Part shown: in pieces, positions 35,721 through 43,505 of the stretch | How the letters are laid out: the number at the start of each line of letters is the position of its first letter | Numbering within the stretch: the first letter of the stretch is position 1 | Assembly: GCF_029051685.1 (NCBI RefSeq) | Contig: NZ_JAACFT010000052.1 | Coordinates: forward strand, 1-43,505 | Source: Bradyrhizobium sp. CSA207 | Lineage (GTDB): Bacteria; Pseudomonadota; Alphaproteobacteria; Rhizobiales; Xanthobacteraceae | Length of the DNA: 43,505 nucleotides | Direction: 5' to 3' | Made by a program: the position numbers and the translations under genes | The notes under the pieces: generated by a model | The model's input: only the letters and a program-made list of their open reading frames with translations | Told to the model about the DNA's origin: nothing | The model's database searches: none

Positions 35721-36413
35721 CGCATGCTGCAGGCGCAGGGCACCAACCAGCCCTTTCTCGAGACCTTATCCTTGATCCTGCAGGACGAACTGGATCGTCG
35801 TCAGTCTCGCCTCATCGAGCGCCGTTACCAGCAATCCGGTCTCGAAGAAAAGCTGACATTCGCCGAGTTCGACTGGTCGTTCAATCCAAAACTGCCGCGC
35901 CAGGCCTGCTTCCAGCTCCAAACGTTGGCGTTCATCGCCGCCGGCGAAAACGCACTGCTCATCGGCAAACCTGGCACCGGGAAATCGCACATCGCCAAGG
36001 CGATTGCCTATCAGGCGATCCGGCAGAGCCACAAGGTCCAGTATATCGAGACCGATGACTTCTTCCAACGCCACGCCCTGAGCCCCGCCGCGCAGCGCGA
36101 GGTCCGGTTGCGAAACATCATCGACTGCGATCTCCTCGTGCTGGACGATCTCTTCCTCTCCCGCACGATTCCCGACGATGCCGGCGCCTTGCTGCAGGCC
36201 CTAATCCATCAGCGCTACAAATTGCACCGCAGCGTCATCGTCACCTCCAATCGTGTCGTGCAGGACTGGGGGGCCTACCTGAATGACAACACCATGAGCA
36301 CGACCATACTCGATCGCCTGATGCACCATTGTCATCTGCTCGAGTTCGACGGTCGCAGCTATCGTCTCAAGCATGCCGCCGAAACTCTTGCCCGGGAAAC
36401 AAAGTCAAACTAA
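35721..36413 (+). pseudogene. istB: IS21 element 1 IstB, ATPase domain (5' end displaced)
   Basis: From RMLQAQGTNQPF to the stop, the AAA+ helper ATPase of IS21 is intact. Walker A is IGKPGTGKSH, Walker B CDLLVLDDLF, and the sensor region VIVTSNRVVQDWG is present. The open frame continues upstream into the terminal repeats of element 2, so a fusion protein starting at 35595 or at the internal ATG 35724 (MLQAQGTNQ) could still be made. The native first 35-40 codons are lost or displaced to 33673. Confidence 0.8.
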
Positions 36414-36488
36414 AACCATCCGTGTCTTGCTTCAGGGTGGAGGAGTTTGACCGACCACACCTGGGGGAATTTGAACTGACCGTCCGGG

Positions 36489-36785
36489 GTCGCAATGTAC
36501 CGCCCGGTCGTGGCCACGCTGGTATGACCGAGATAGTCGCGGATAACGGTCACGTCGGTGCCCGACTGCAGCGGCGCCACCGCGCAGCTATGGCGCAGCA
36601 CGTGGGGTGTTATCCGCTTGCGTACAAGCGTTGGGCGATCCTGCGCCGCGGCCGCCGATGCGTGCTTGCTGAGGATGTATGCAATGCCGTCGCGCGTCAG
36701 TGGGTGGCCGTGGCGATTGACGAAGACATGCTGCTGATCAGGTCCCTTCGCCATGCTGCGCAGCCGATGCAACGCATCGGCCGTA
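36489..36785 (-). pseudogene. Tyrosine recombinase, catalytic C-terminal domain (split by IS21 element 1)
   Basis: The minus strand encodes GHPLTRDGIAYILSKHA, then ITPHVLRHSCAV with the H-x-x-R box, DYLGHTSVATTGRYIA with the catalytic tyrosine, and then IS21 element 1. The tail resumes at 31847. Upstream, near 36786, the sequence changes abruptly to a serine recombinase. The N-terminal half, including the first catalytic arginine, is therefore absent. Its presence beside a serine recombinase shows at least two generations of integrase-bearing DNA at this site. Confidence 0.8.
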
Positions 36786-38036
36786 GCTCTCGTTCGACGG
36801 CAGCGATGATCTCTTTTCTCGAGCGCTCAACCTGGTCCGACGCCAAGATCGCTGCTTCAACAGCCCGATCAGAGACGGCCTCAAGGACTTGCAGCGCGAC
36901 TGCACGATCGACCCGCACTCCGCCGATACCGATACATAAGCCTGCACCGACATGGGCGTCATCGCCGCGGCATTGACAACGATGGGCATTCCCCTTGGCC
37001 TGGCCATAGAACACACGCATCATCCGCCCGCAGCGTCCGCACCGCATCAAGCCGGTCAGAAGTGCGCGTCCCCCGCGCGCCGATTTACGCGAGCAGTTCT
37101 TCTTCATGTGCGCGTTTTCCAACAGCAGCTTCTGATTATCTTCGTACTCCTGCCAACAGATATAGCCGGGATGATTGTCGCGCAGGAGAACATTCCATTC
37201 CTCCCGTGGCTTTTTGAACCCGCTGACCTTGCGGGCGCGACCGTCCACGATCCGTGTCTTCTGAGCGATTCGGCCAAACGCATAGGCGCCAGCATAGAGC
37301 GGATTGTGCAGGATCTGCATCACCGTGTGATAGGCCGGCGCCTTCCAGCTGAGCTTGTAGATTTGAACGTTCCTCAGGATCACTGGCATTTTGATGTCGG
37401 CGGCGCGCAGCCAAAGAAAGACCTGCCGGGCGCTGCCGAGCTCGCGGAACTTCGTGAAGACCAGTCGAACCACTCCCGCCACATGTTCGTCGGGATCGAT
37501 CTCGATCTTGCCAAGTTCACTCCAACAAAATCCAGGTGGAGCATGAAGCGGTACTCGCCGCGCTGGGCCTTGGAGTCTCGAGCAGCGATTCCACGTTGGC
37601 GAAGCAGGCTTAGCTCATACTCCGACATCGTCCCTTTCAGTCCGAGCAGCAGGCGGTCGTTGACGAGCCGCGGATCATAAATGCCGTCTTCATCGACAAT
37701 CAGTGTTCCGACTAACCCGCAGAACTCAAGCAAAGTATGCCAGTCGCGGCCATTGCGCGCGAGCCGCGACGCCTCCAGCGAAACAACGGCGCCCACCCGA
37801 CCCTCGCAAATTGCTGCCAAAAGCTTCTCGAAGCCGGGTCGAGCCGTGCCGGCGCCAGATCGGCCGAGATCATCATCGACGATTTGCACATCGCTCCAGC
37901 CCAATTGGCGAGCCCGGTCGACGAGGGCATATTGGCGCCGCTGGCTCTCCAGGTTGTTCGCGACTTGGTAGGATGTCGACTGGCGGATGTAGACGATGGC
38001 GTCGCGGCAAAGGTGCTCAGCGCTGATCTTGCTCAT
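36786..38036 (-). pseudogene. Serine recombinase copy 2, frameshifted and C-terminally truncated
   Basis: It starts MSKISAEHLCRDAIVYIRQST, with the nucleophilic serine in YIRQST. It keeps the catalytic arginines in DDDLGRSG and SLEASRLARNGRDW and the helix MSEYELSLLRQRG. Near 37545 one base is missing and the frame moves. The recombinase domain then reads AGVVRLVFTKFRELGSARQV, with a zinc-ribbon LMRCGRCGRMMRV. The C-terminal region ends at VERELRP, where tyrosine-recombinase sequence takes over. A small gene and a short DUF5372-like gene lie directly upstream, the same layout seen at 12.6 kb for the small gene. Confidence 0.83.
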
Positions 38037-38214
38037 CGCGCACCTCCGCGAGGCTTTGGACCGGCTGCCCGGCCGTTGGCGTGATTACCGCTTCGACGAG
38101 CAGACACCGCAACAGCGCTATTGCCTTCAGCCTCTCCTCGTCCGACAGTTCGGGCGGTGGTACGGCGATAGCGAACAGATCCGATTGCGTCCGCAGCGGG
38201 ATCTTCATTGGCAT
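38017..38214 (-). CDS. Small conserved gene upstream of serine recombinase copy 2
   Basis: A 65-residue frame (MPMKIPLRTQSDLF) with the helix-prone segment ELSDEERLKAIALLRCLLVEAV. It overlaps the recombinase start by 20 bp, which suggests translational coupling. A shorter start at the second methionine is possible. It parallels the 60-residue gene in front of recombinase copy 1. No function is known to me; a partner of the recombinase is inference from position. Confidence 0.55.
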   Translation of the reverse strand: MPMKIPLRTQSDLFAIAVPPPELSDEERLKAIALLRCLLVEAVITPTAGQPVQSLAEVRDEQDQR

Positions 38215-38514
38215 CTCCTCCTTCGGGGGTGGAATCCCCCACAGAAGAGGCTACGAGATGATCGAGCATGGCGCGAAGCTCAAGGAGGGCCTTAAGCGGA
38301 ATCCGGGGTGTGGCAACAATCACAGTCGAACCGGCTTGTGGGGTGACCATCCAGTCTGGAACGTGGAGCGTTCCGTCATGCGGCTGCCGGATTAAAAAGT
38401 GGCGAATGCCGTTATGTTCCTGCTCACCGACCACAAGAACGGTTTGACCAACGAGCGGGTGGAATGGATAGGCTACAACAACATCGAACGGCAGATTCCC
38501 GGCATTATGGCGCT
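38209..38514 (-). pseudogene. DUF5372-like small protein gene upstream of serine recombinase copy 2
   Basis: The minus strand reads YPFHPLVGQTVLVVGEQEHNG and then HVPDWMVTPQAGSTVIV, matching the short DUF5372-type proteins I know beside rhizobial recombinases. The start is unclear because an IS66 scrap lies immediately upstream. The frame overruns the following small gene to 38033, whereas the neighbouring frame has a TGA at the expected place, so one base has probably been lost. It completes a three-gene recombinase module. Confidence 0.5.
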
Positions 38515-38517
38515 GCT

Positions 38518-38703
38518 TCCGAGATCGGAGCCGAAAATTGGGCGCTGCTCTCATCCATCGTCGCCACGTGCAGGCTCAACGACGTCAACCCCGTCGCTTA
38601 CCTCACCGAAACCCTCACGGCGATCATCGACGGTCACCCCCAAAGCCAGATCGAAGACCTCATGCCCTGGCGATTCCGAAAGGCGTCAACCCCAAGTCCT
38701 TAA
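38518..38703 (+). pseudogene. IS66 TnpC transposase C-terminal remnant
   Basis: The plus strand encodes GAENWALLSSIVATCRLN and then VNPVAYLTETLTAIIDGHPQ followed by IEDLMPWRF, the conserved C-terminal domain of IS66 TnpC. The catalytic core is absent. It marks the right border of the nested mobile cluster and shows that an IS66 was cut by the serine-recombinase module or by deletion. Confidence 0.8.
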
Positions 38704-39059
38704 GGGGATCATCAAAGCGCTTACCTTCCATCCTGATTGTCGCGCTGCAATCCTGCATTCAGGCTGTGTTATCTCTTGCGGTCCGCTGCCACGCCCGATA
38801 TCCGGAATTGGTGGATACGATGTCGCACGGATTGCCGGGTTCTTGCGCGCCGAGGACGATTTGCACGAGTTCGCGCCAAGCGGGCTCTCTCCACCGCCAG
38901 CTGCGACTTGTTACGCCGAGGAATTGGCCTGGATCGCGAAGTCGCCGACAACGCGGGCGCGAGCATTCAATGTCAAACGGAAATCGGACACGTCTGCCGG
39001 CAAAGGCGTCTCTAGAATCGCTGAGGGAGCCAGACCCTTACGCCCCCCGCACTGCTCCA
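38704..39059. other. 356-bp unassigned stretch
   Basis: The stretch between the IS66 scrap and the 3' end of the Crp/Fnr-type gene. All frames are open in places but none gives a domain. It probably holds the outer end of the IS66 remnant. Positions 38725-38750 nearly repeat 29362-29387 (24 of 26 bases). Confidence 0.35.
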
Positions 39060-39881
39060 TCAATCGCTGAAGTTAACCGGCTCAGTTGAGGCATAAGCGC
39101 CTGAAATAAGCTTGTAACAACTGCACGCTTTCTGCTCAAGGAGCAAGCGCTCCTCAATTTGCAACACGCCGCGCGTTTTGCGAATCAGTTTTTGATCTTC
39201 GAACCGGATTAGCGTCTCCGTTACGCCGGCGCGGCGCAGTCCTAAGACGGAGGAAAGATAGTCATGCGTAACGGGAAGCACAGGAGCATCAAGAGCATCA
39301 CTTGCCAAACAGAGCCAGCACGCGAGCCGCTTTTCACGATCGTGTCGAACGCCACATAACCCTGTCTGAGCACAATGCAAGCTTAGTGCTTGAACGTACC
39401 GTAGAACCTGTTCTCGGATTTCAGAGCGCTCGCGCATCACACGTCGCAGATCCTCGACGCGAATCCTGTGCGCGTTTCCGGGAAAGAGCACAACAGATTG
39501 ATGGGTCGCAGGATGGGCTCCCACTAGGAGCGAAACCCCCACGGCGCCCCGATGTCCTATCACTGCTGTTTCAAGGATGGTTCCCGCCGCCGCAATTCTC
39601 AGCGAGACGAGACCCGACTCCATAAAATAGATATAATCAAATTGCCTTTTGGGCTCTTGCAGCACCATGCGTTCTCTCAGAGCGATCGGCTCAAGGAGCT
39701 CCCCTATTGCCCCGAGTTCTTGAAGGGGAATTCTCGCGAGAATCTCGTTTTTCAGAAAGCGCCGCGTACTAGAGCGCGCCGCGGGCCGGTGAAGTATCGA
39801 ATGGGTATCGCACGTTGGCTTGAGAGCCGCTGCTCTGGAGCCCTCAAGCGCTTCGACGACGGCGGGTACCTGGTTGGTCAT
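39060..39881 (-). CDS. Crp/Fnr-family transcriptional regulator
   Basis: A 273-residue regulator. The N-terminal cyclic-nucleotide-binding-type beta-barrel runs from about residue 45 to 165 (LARIPLQELGAIGELLEPIAL to VLFPGNAHRIRVEDL). A dimerisation helix follows, then a C-terminal winged helix with the recognition segment YLSSVLGLRRAGVTETLIRF. The Fnr cysteine cluster is not at the N-terminus, and the cAMP-contact signature is not evident, so the effector is unknown. It is the only intact-looking regulator in the window and stands alone among IS elements, so its targets may lie elsewhere. An AGGAG lies 12 bases before the ATG. The first 40 residues look atypical, and a later start is possible. 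Confidence 0.82.
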   Translation of the reverse strand: MTNQVPAVVEALEGSRAAALKPTCDTHSILHRPAARSSTRRFLKNEILARIPLQELGAIGELLEPIALRERMVLQEPKRQFDYIYFMESGLVSLRIAAAGTILETAVIGHRGAVGVSLLVGAHPATHQSVVLFPGNAHRIRVEDLRRVMRERSEIREQVLRYVQALSLHCAQTGLCGVRHDREKRLACWLCLASDALDAPVLPVTHDYLSSVLGLRRAGVTETLIRFEDQKLIRKTRGVLQIEERLLLEQKACSCYKLISGAYASTEPVNFSD

Positions 39882-40271
39882 AGAGCGGTCCGTCTCCTGC
39901 TAGGCATATCTTACCCGGTCAACGTCGCTGACATTCACGGACTATTGATTGTAATTTTACGCGTCCCTTCCAGCCGGATTTGTGCAATCAACTGCCTTTT
40001 CGCGATTAAATTCTGCGATAGGGCGCTTTTTTTGCGGGTCATGTCGGTGAAGCTTTGGTTGACCATGCCGGCGCGCCATACCATGCATTAATCAATCGCA
40101 TGATGGACTCATCGACGCGATTGCGGCAGCCATCGCGAAAGAGAACTCTTCAAAGTTGCTGCTGAACCTGCGGTCGCGGTACCGGCTTTATTGAAGCTTC
40201 TTGCCGGCTTTTCCAGCGCTTCTCGGAGGTTTGCGCCAAGTACTTGCCTGATGAGAGTTCGAATCGAGACT
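39882..40271. other. 390-bp gap between Crp/Fnr gene and IS630 copy 2
   Basis: This contains the presumed promoter of the regulator; the TATTGATTGTAATTTTACG region around 39945 is AT-rich. At about 40060-40112 the minus strand reads fragments resembling an IS3 OrfB tail. The rest is unassigned. Confidence 0.35.
40060..40112 (-). pseudogene. Possible IS3-type OrfB C-terminal scrap
   Basis: The minus strand reads VHHAID, a stop, then MVWRAGMVN. This parallels the RPHQAMNNQFPMAWRAGMDQ segment of the intact IS3 OrfB at 41865-42806, and the nucleotides align over about 45 bases with small gaps. It is a short and degraded match, so the call is tentative. Confidence 0.35.
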
Positions 40272-41545
40272 AGGTCAGCGTTTTCTTGGTTCGAATCATA
40301 TCAGGCGGCGTCGGCGAGTTTGTAGGACCAGGCATGGACGACGGGATGGCGATTGACGTCGTCGATTCCGGCCATGATGCGCTCTTTGAGTTCATATTTT
40401 GATGTCACCCGGATGTGACGCAGGACGGAGCGGGCGAACTTGGAGAAGAAGCCCTCGATGAGGTTGAGCCAGGAGCCGTGCTTGGGCGTGAATGCTGAAG
40501 GTAAACTGGAAGCGGCCTGCCGGTCGTGTGTCGAGCCAGGCTCTGGTTTCTCGCGAGATGTGTGCGGAATGGTTGTCGAGGATCAACTTGATTGCGGTCC
40601 TGGCCGGATAGGCGGCATCGAGGAGCTTGAGGAATTCGATGAACTCTCGGCTGCGGTGGCGGTCTTTGACGAGCGCGTGGACCTTCCCGGTGAGCAGGTC
40701 AATCCCCGCCAACAGGCTGAGCGTGCCGTGACGTTTGTACTCATGATCGCGCGCGAAGGTCGCGTGCACGCCCGGCACTGGCGGCAGATCCGGCGCTGTC
40801 GTCGCGATGGCCTGGATCCCCGGCTTCTCGTCTTAGGAGACGATCGCGACCGGCTTGTCCGATTTCTTCGACCGGGCGGCGGTTTTTTTCAGGACCTGGA
40901 CCTCGCGATAGACATACAGCACCTCCGCCATCTTCTGCTCGAACTCGGCATCGCGGTTTTCAAGATAGTAGCGCACCTTGTGCGGCTTGATTTCCTCCTG
41001 ACCGAGAAGCTTGCACACCGTGCCCTGAACCAGACGGGCGAGACATTCATGTCCGGCCTCTGGTCCGTGCTCGCGGGCATGGCGGGCCAGCAGCCGCGTC
41101 GTCCACAACTCGTGCGGATAGCCATGCTCGTTGGCCTTGTCGCACGCCAGAGACACCAGCCAGGCCTTGGCCGCCGGCGTGATCACCGGCGCCTTGCCCG
41201 GTCGCGGGCGCTCGTCGAGCGCCGCCAGCGCGCCATCGGCCACCGCCCGCTCGACGCAGCGCTGGACCGTCTGATGATGGGCGCCAAGTCTTCGTCCCAC
41301 CGCAAAGAACGACGGGGTCTCGCGGTAGGCAAGCAGCATCGCGGCCCGCGACACCCGGCGCGCCGGTTCAGTCCTCGACCGCGAAAGAGCCGTCAACGTT
41401 TCAATCTCCTCATCGGTCATCGCCAACTCGACCGCTTGCCGCCATCCTGCCATGATGAAACTCCTCGTTCAGTCAATCGCAAACGAAGAATCCACAAACA
41501 AACGTCCCGTTCCATGACCGCCAAATTCATGGAATCGATCGTCTA
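40272..41545 (-). mobile_element. IS630-family element, copy 2
   Basis: Limits are set at the two CTAG sites that flank the decayed transposase; IS630 duplicates the central TA. The resulting length of about 1.27 kb is normal for the family. I could not align convincing terminal inverted repeats by eye, so the boundaries are provisional. Confidence 0.5.
40301..41453 (-). pseudogene. IS630-family transposase copy 2, nonsense and frameshift
   Basis: The N-terminal half reads MAGWRQAVELAMTDEEIE, with a helix-turn-helix (FFAVGRRLGAHHQTVQRCV) and a linker ending PVAIVS. A TAA near 40835 then replaces the expected tyrosine codon of SYDEKPGIQAIA, at the first catalytic aspartate. Downstream, LLAGIDLLTGKVHAL and LILDNHSAHISRETRAWL (second Asp) are intact. 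Near 40490 a frameshift separates FQFTF from the tail GFFSKFARSVLRHIRVTSKYE. The end reads VVHAWSYKLADAA. It differs from IS630 copy 1 throughout, so the two are separate lineages. CTAG, the IS630 target, flanks the unit at 40270-40273 and 41543-41546. Confidence 0.82.
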
Positions 41546-41791
41546 GTCCAGGGCTGAGCGTCGGCCTCGCGTTCGAGACTGCTGCGAACTTGTTTCTTAG
41601 TTGGCCCGAGGTCAAGACAGTCAGAGGCACGATCACGAAACGCGGTTGCGGGGTGAACGGCGGATCCTGCTGCTCCGGGCTGAACCAATTCTGAAAAGCG
41701 GCTCGTGCTTGCGCGCGACCAAACTTAGCTGAACATAGTAGTTGCGGAGGGACCACCACCAAGTTTGCCGCAATCGCATCTCGTCGTGAAG
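41546..41791. other. Spacer between IS630 copy 2 and the IS3 element
   Basis: A minus-strand frame (FQNWFSPEQQDPPFTPQPRF) is open but unidentified. It may be part of the gene into which these elements inserted. Nothing else is recognisable. Confidence 0.3.
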
Positions 41792-41864
41792 TGAAGTGGA
41801 CCCCGAAGCTGGGACCAAGGATCGCGGGAGTTAAGGTGTGATCGCGCCTGCCTTGTCGTTCAAA

Positions 41865-42806
41865 TTAGGCAGCTTTCTTCTGCTGCGTTTGCGTCTGCTG
41901 TGGGTATGTGGGCAACGCGTTTGCGTTGTCCAAGCGAAGCGGCATATCCACAGTCTTGGCCGCCTCGATCTGGTCCATCCCGGCACGCCATGCCATGGGG
42001 AATTGGTTGTTCATCGCCTGATGCGGACGGAGATGATTGTAAAAGTCCATCCACGATCCTATGCCGTCTCGCGCTTCGCGCCCGTCAGCATAGGCGTTCA
42101 GATGCACCTCTTCATATTTGATCGAGCGCCACAACCGTTCGATGAAAATATTGTCCATGAAACGACCGCGTCCGTCCATCGAAATCGCGATGCCCGCGGC
42201 CTCCAGCCTGCCGGTGAAGGTGGCGCTGGTGAACTGCGCGCCCTGATCGGTGTTGAATATTCTCGGCGTGCCGTGCCGCGCCAGCGCTTCGTCGAGCGCC
42301 GCGAGGCAAAAGCCCGCATCCATCGTGTTCGACAAGCGCCAAGCCAGAACCGCCCGGCTGGCCCAGTCGATGATCGCCACCAGATACAGAAAGCCATGTG
42401 CCATCGGGATATAGGTGATGTCGCTGGCCCAGACATGATTGGGCTCGGTGATGCTGACGCCGCGCAGCAGATAGGGATAGATCTTGTGGCCGGGCGCCGC
42501 CTTGCTGGTGCCGGGACGCGGGACCAGCGCCTCGATCCCCATCACGCGCATCAGCCTTTGCACGCGCTTGCGGTTGATGCCGTGGCCGGCCTGGTTGAGT
42601 TCGAACACCATTCGCCGCGAGCCGTAAAACGGCCACTTCAGATGCAACTCGTCGATCCGCCGCATCATCGCTAGATCGTCCGCGCCTGTGACCGGCCCGG
42701 GACGATAGACGCCCGAACGCGCCAGATTCAGCAGCGCACATTGTCGGCGAACCGACAAATTCTCGCCAGACCGCTCGACCATCGCCCTGCGCTCGGGGAC
42801 ACTCAT
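41865..42806 (-). CDS. IS3-family transposase OrfB (DDE integrase core)
   Basis: A 313-residue rve-type integrase domain. The HTH_21-like segment is at the start (DELHLKWPFYGSRRMV). Catalytic aspartates are in HVWASDITYIPMA and RIFNTDQGAQFTS, and the glutamate in DNIFIERLWRSIKYE. The C-terminal YNHLRPHQAMNNQFPMAWR block is typical. Its ATG overlaps the OrfA stop in an ATGA, so it can be made by coupling as well as by frameshifting to an OrfAB fusion, the usual active transposase in this family. Confidence 0.92.
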   Translation of the reverse strand: MSVPERRAMVERSGENLSVRRQCALLNLARSGVYRPGPVTGADDLAMMRRIDELHLKWPFYGSRRMVFELNQAGHGINRKRVQRLMRVMGIEALVPRPGTSKAAPGHKIYPYLLRGVSITEPNHVWASDITYIPMAHGFLYLVAIIDWASRAVLAWRLSNTMDAGFCLAALDEALARHGTPRIFNTDQGAQFTSATFTGRLEAAGIAISMDGRGRFMDNIFIERLWRSIKYEEVHLNAYADGREARDGIGSWMDFYNHLRPHQAMNNQFPMAWRAGMDQIEAAKTVDMPLRLDNANALPTYPQQTQTQQKKAA

Positions 42807-43096
42807 CGCCCGGGCCTCCTGGCCAAGAAATCCCTTTCAACCGTCAACTGGCCGATCTTGGTATAGAGCTTCGCCGTCTCGCGCTCATGCTCCTCCTCGC
42901 CATCCGCCAAGGCACTCGCGCCGCGCGCGAAAAGGCTCGCCACGTTGTCGAGAACCTGCTTCTTCCAGCCATAGATCTGGTTCGGGTGAACGCCATGCCG
43001 CTTCGCCAACTCCGGCACCGTCGCTACCTCGCGCAGGGCCTCCAGGGCGATCTTGGCCTTGAATGCGGCATCGAACTTCTTGCGTGACTTGGTCAT
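42803..43096 (-). CDS. IS3-family OrfA (helix-turn-helix DNA-binding protein)
   Basis: A 97-residue protein with an N-terminal helix-turn-helix (FKAKIALEALREVATVPELA and HGVHPNQIYGWKKQ), then a leucine-zipper-like C-terminal helix (ETAKLYTKIGQLTVERDFL). It binds the element ends and contributes to OrfAB. It overlaps OrfB by 4 bp. Confidence 0.92.
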   Translation of the reverse strand: MTKSRKKFDAAFKAKIALEALREVATVPELAKRHGVHPNQIYGWKKQVLDNVASLFARGASALADGEEEHERETAKLYTKIGQLTVERDFLARRPGR

Positions 43097-43173
43097 ATCC
43101 GTACTCCATCGGTTGAGACAGAGCAGGACGCTTCACACCTTAACTTTTGGTCCTATTTCCGGGGGCCACTTAA

Positions 43174-43407
43174 AAGATCGCGTAGCCGCGCGGGGGCCTG
43201 CAATGCGAGGGCTGCGGCCTCCCCGCCCATTTCCACCAAACTCAGGTGGCTGCTCTTTAGATTCTCAACTGACTTTCATGCATAGTGAGTAAGGTAAGGT
43301 TGAGCCTTAGGGCCCGTCCATAAACAACTGAGTCATAATTGCCACAGATCGCGAGGATTTTTTGCGTGGGATTCACAATGATGAGTCGCGCGACGTAGCG
43401 TCGTGGG
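43174..43407. other. Spacer between the IS3 end and the ISAzo13-type start
   Basis: No gene is seen. The outer end of the last element probably begins near 43309, at GGGCCCGTCCATAAACAACT. The stretch before it (43174-43308) is unassigned. Confidence 0.35.
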
Positions 43408-43505
43408 ATGATTCGAGCCGCTCAGGCGCGCGCCGCGCGGAAGCGCTATCGGGAGATGGCCCCTGTTCTGAATGAACAGAGCCTCCGGCGCTTTGTCGCC
43501 CTGGA
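43408..43505 (+). CDS. ISAzo13-type transposase, N-terminus (partial)
   Basis: The final 98 bases open with ATG (MIRAAQARAARKRYREM) and continue APVLNEQSLRRFVALE to the window edge. The Y-R-E-M-A-P-V-L-N-E pattern followed by R-R-x-x-A-x-E is typical of the beginning of ISAzo13-family transposases. Only 32 codons are available, so it is a likely rather than firm call. Confidence 0.55.
   Translation, partial: MIRAAQARAARKRYREMAPVLNEQSLRRFVAL

Larger units (their letters stand above)
31848..36488 (+). mobile_element. IS21-family element 1 (interrupted by a second IS21)
   Basis: Its ends are inverted: CCCGGTCGGTCGGTCAAACT at the left (31848) and CCCGGACGGTCAGTTCAAAT reading inward from 36488. 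Each is followed by a second CCCCC-containing repeat. The 4-base GTCG flanks both sides (31844-31847 and 36489-36492) as a target duplication inside the tyrosine-recombinase gene. istA is dead and istB is split by IS21 element 2. Confidence 0.8.
41792..43173 (-). mobile_element. IS3-family insertion sequence
   Basis: About 1.38 kb with inverted ends: 41792-41818 and the reverse complement of 43147-43173 match at 21 of 27 bases, sharing AAGTGG-CCCCG and GGACCAA. Two overlapping genes fill the element. No clear target duplication was seen. Both genes look intact, so it may be mobile. Confidence 0.8.

Overview
This is a GC-rich, heavily rearranged accessory region from an alphaproteobacterium. 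It is most likely a Rhizobiales member, with a Bradyrhizobium-like or other rhizobial symbiosis-island or plasmid context the best guess. The guess rests on the families present: IS66, IS21, IS630, IS1182 and IS256 elements, MocE-type ferredoxin, carnitine-type BKACE genes and rhizobial serine recombinases carrying a small upstream gene. No rRNA, tRNA, nod, nif or conjugation gene was recognised, so the assignment is inference.

Left part (1-15.7 kb). Terminal IS256 and IS66 scraps and an apparently intact IS1182 element precede a three-component oxidase: integral-membrane di-iron hydroxylase, Rieske ferredoxin and FAD ferredoxin reductase (2.28-5.33 kb). Next come an FMN 2-hydroxy-acid oxidase (minus strand), a ThDP-dependent decarboxylase/lyase (plus) and an NAD(P) aldehyde dehydrogenase (minus). 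Together these could take a 2-hydroxy acid or 2-hydroxyacyl-CoA through an aldehyde to an acid. Between the last two lies a dead IS4/IS1634-type transposase whose two ends flank a decayed serine-recombinase module (10.88-13.18 kb).

Central catabolic part (15.7-29.1 kb), all on the plus strand and almost free of IS. It holds a PhyH-type 2-oxoglutarate dioxygenase, a zinc alcohol dehydrogenase with a MetX-like hydrolase 2 nt behind it, a twice-frameshifted CitE-like lyase, and a biotin-carboxylase scrap. A tightly overlapping family-5 ABC importer (binding protein, two permeases, fused double ATPase) follows. Last come a hotdog thioesterase, an L-carnitine-dehydrogenase-like enzyme and a BKACE enzyme. 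These three fit the known route carnitine -> 3-dehydrocarnitine -> betainyl-CoA + acetoacetate -> glycine betaine, with the importer as a plausible supplier.

Right part (29.4-43.5 kb) is a graveyard of mobile DNA. An IS630 remnant is split by a 1.5-kb IS5-type element with a clean TAATCC duplication. A tyrosine-recombinase gene is split by an IS21 element whose istB is itself split by a second, different IS21. Beyond that are a second decayed serine-recombinase module, an IS66 tail, one intact-looking Crp/Fnr regulator, a dead IS630, an apparently intact IS3 element and the start of an ISAzo13-type transposase at the window edge. At least six transposase or recombinase genes here carry frameshifts, nonsense codons or internal insertions.
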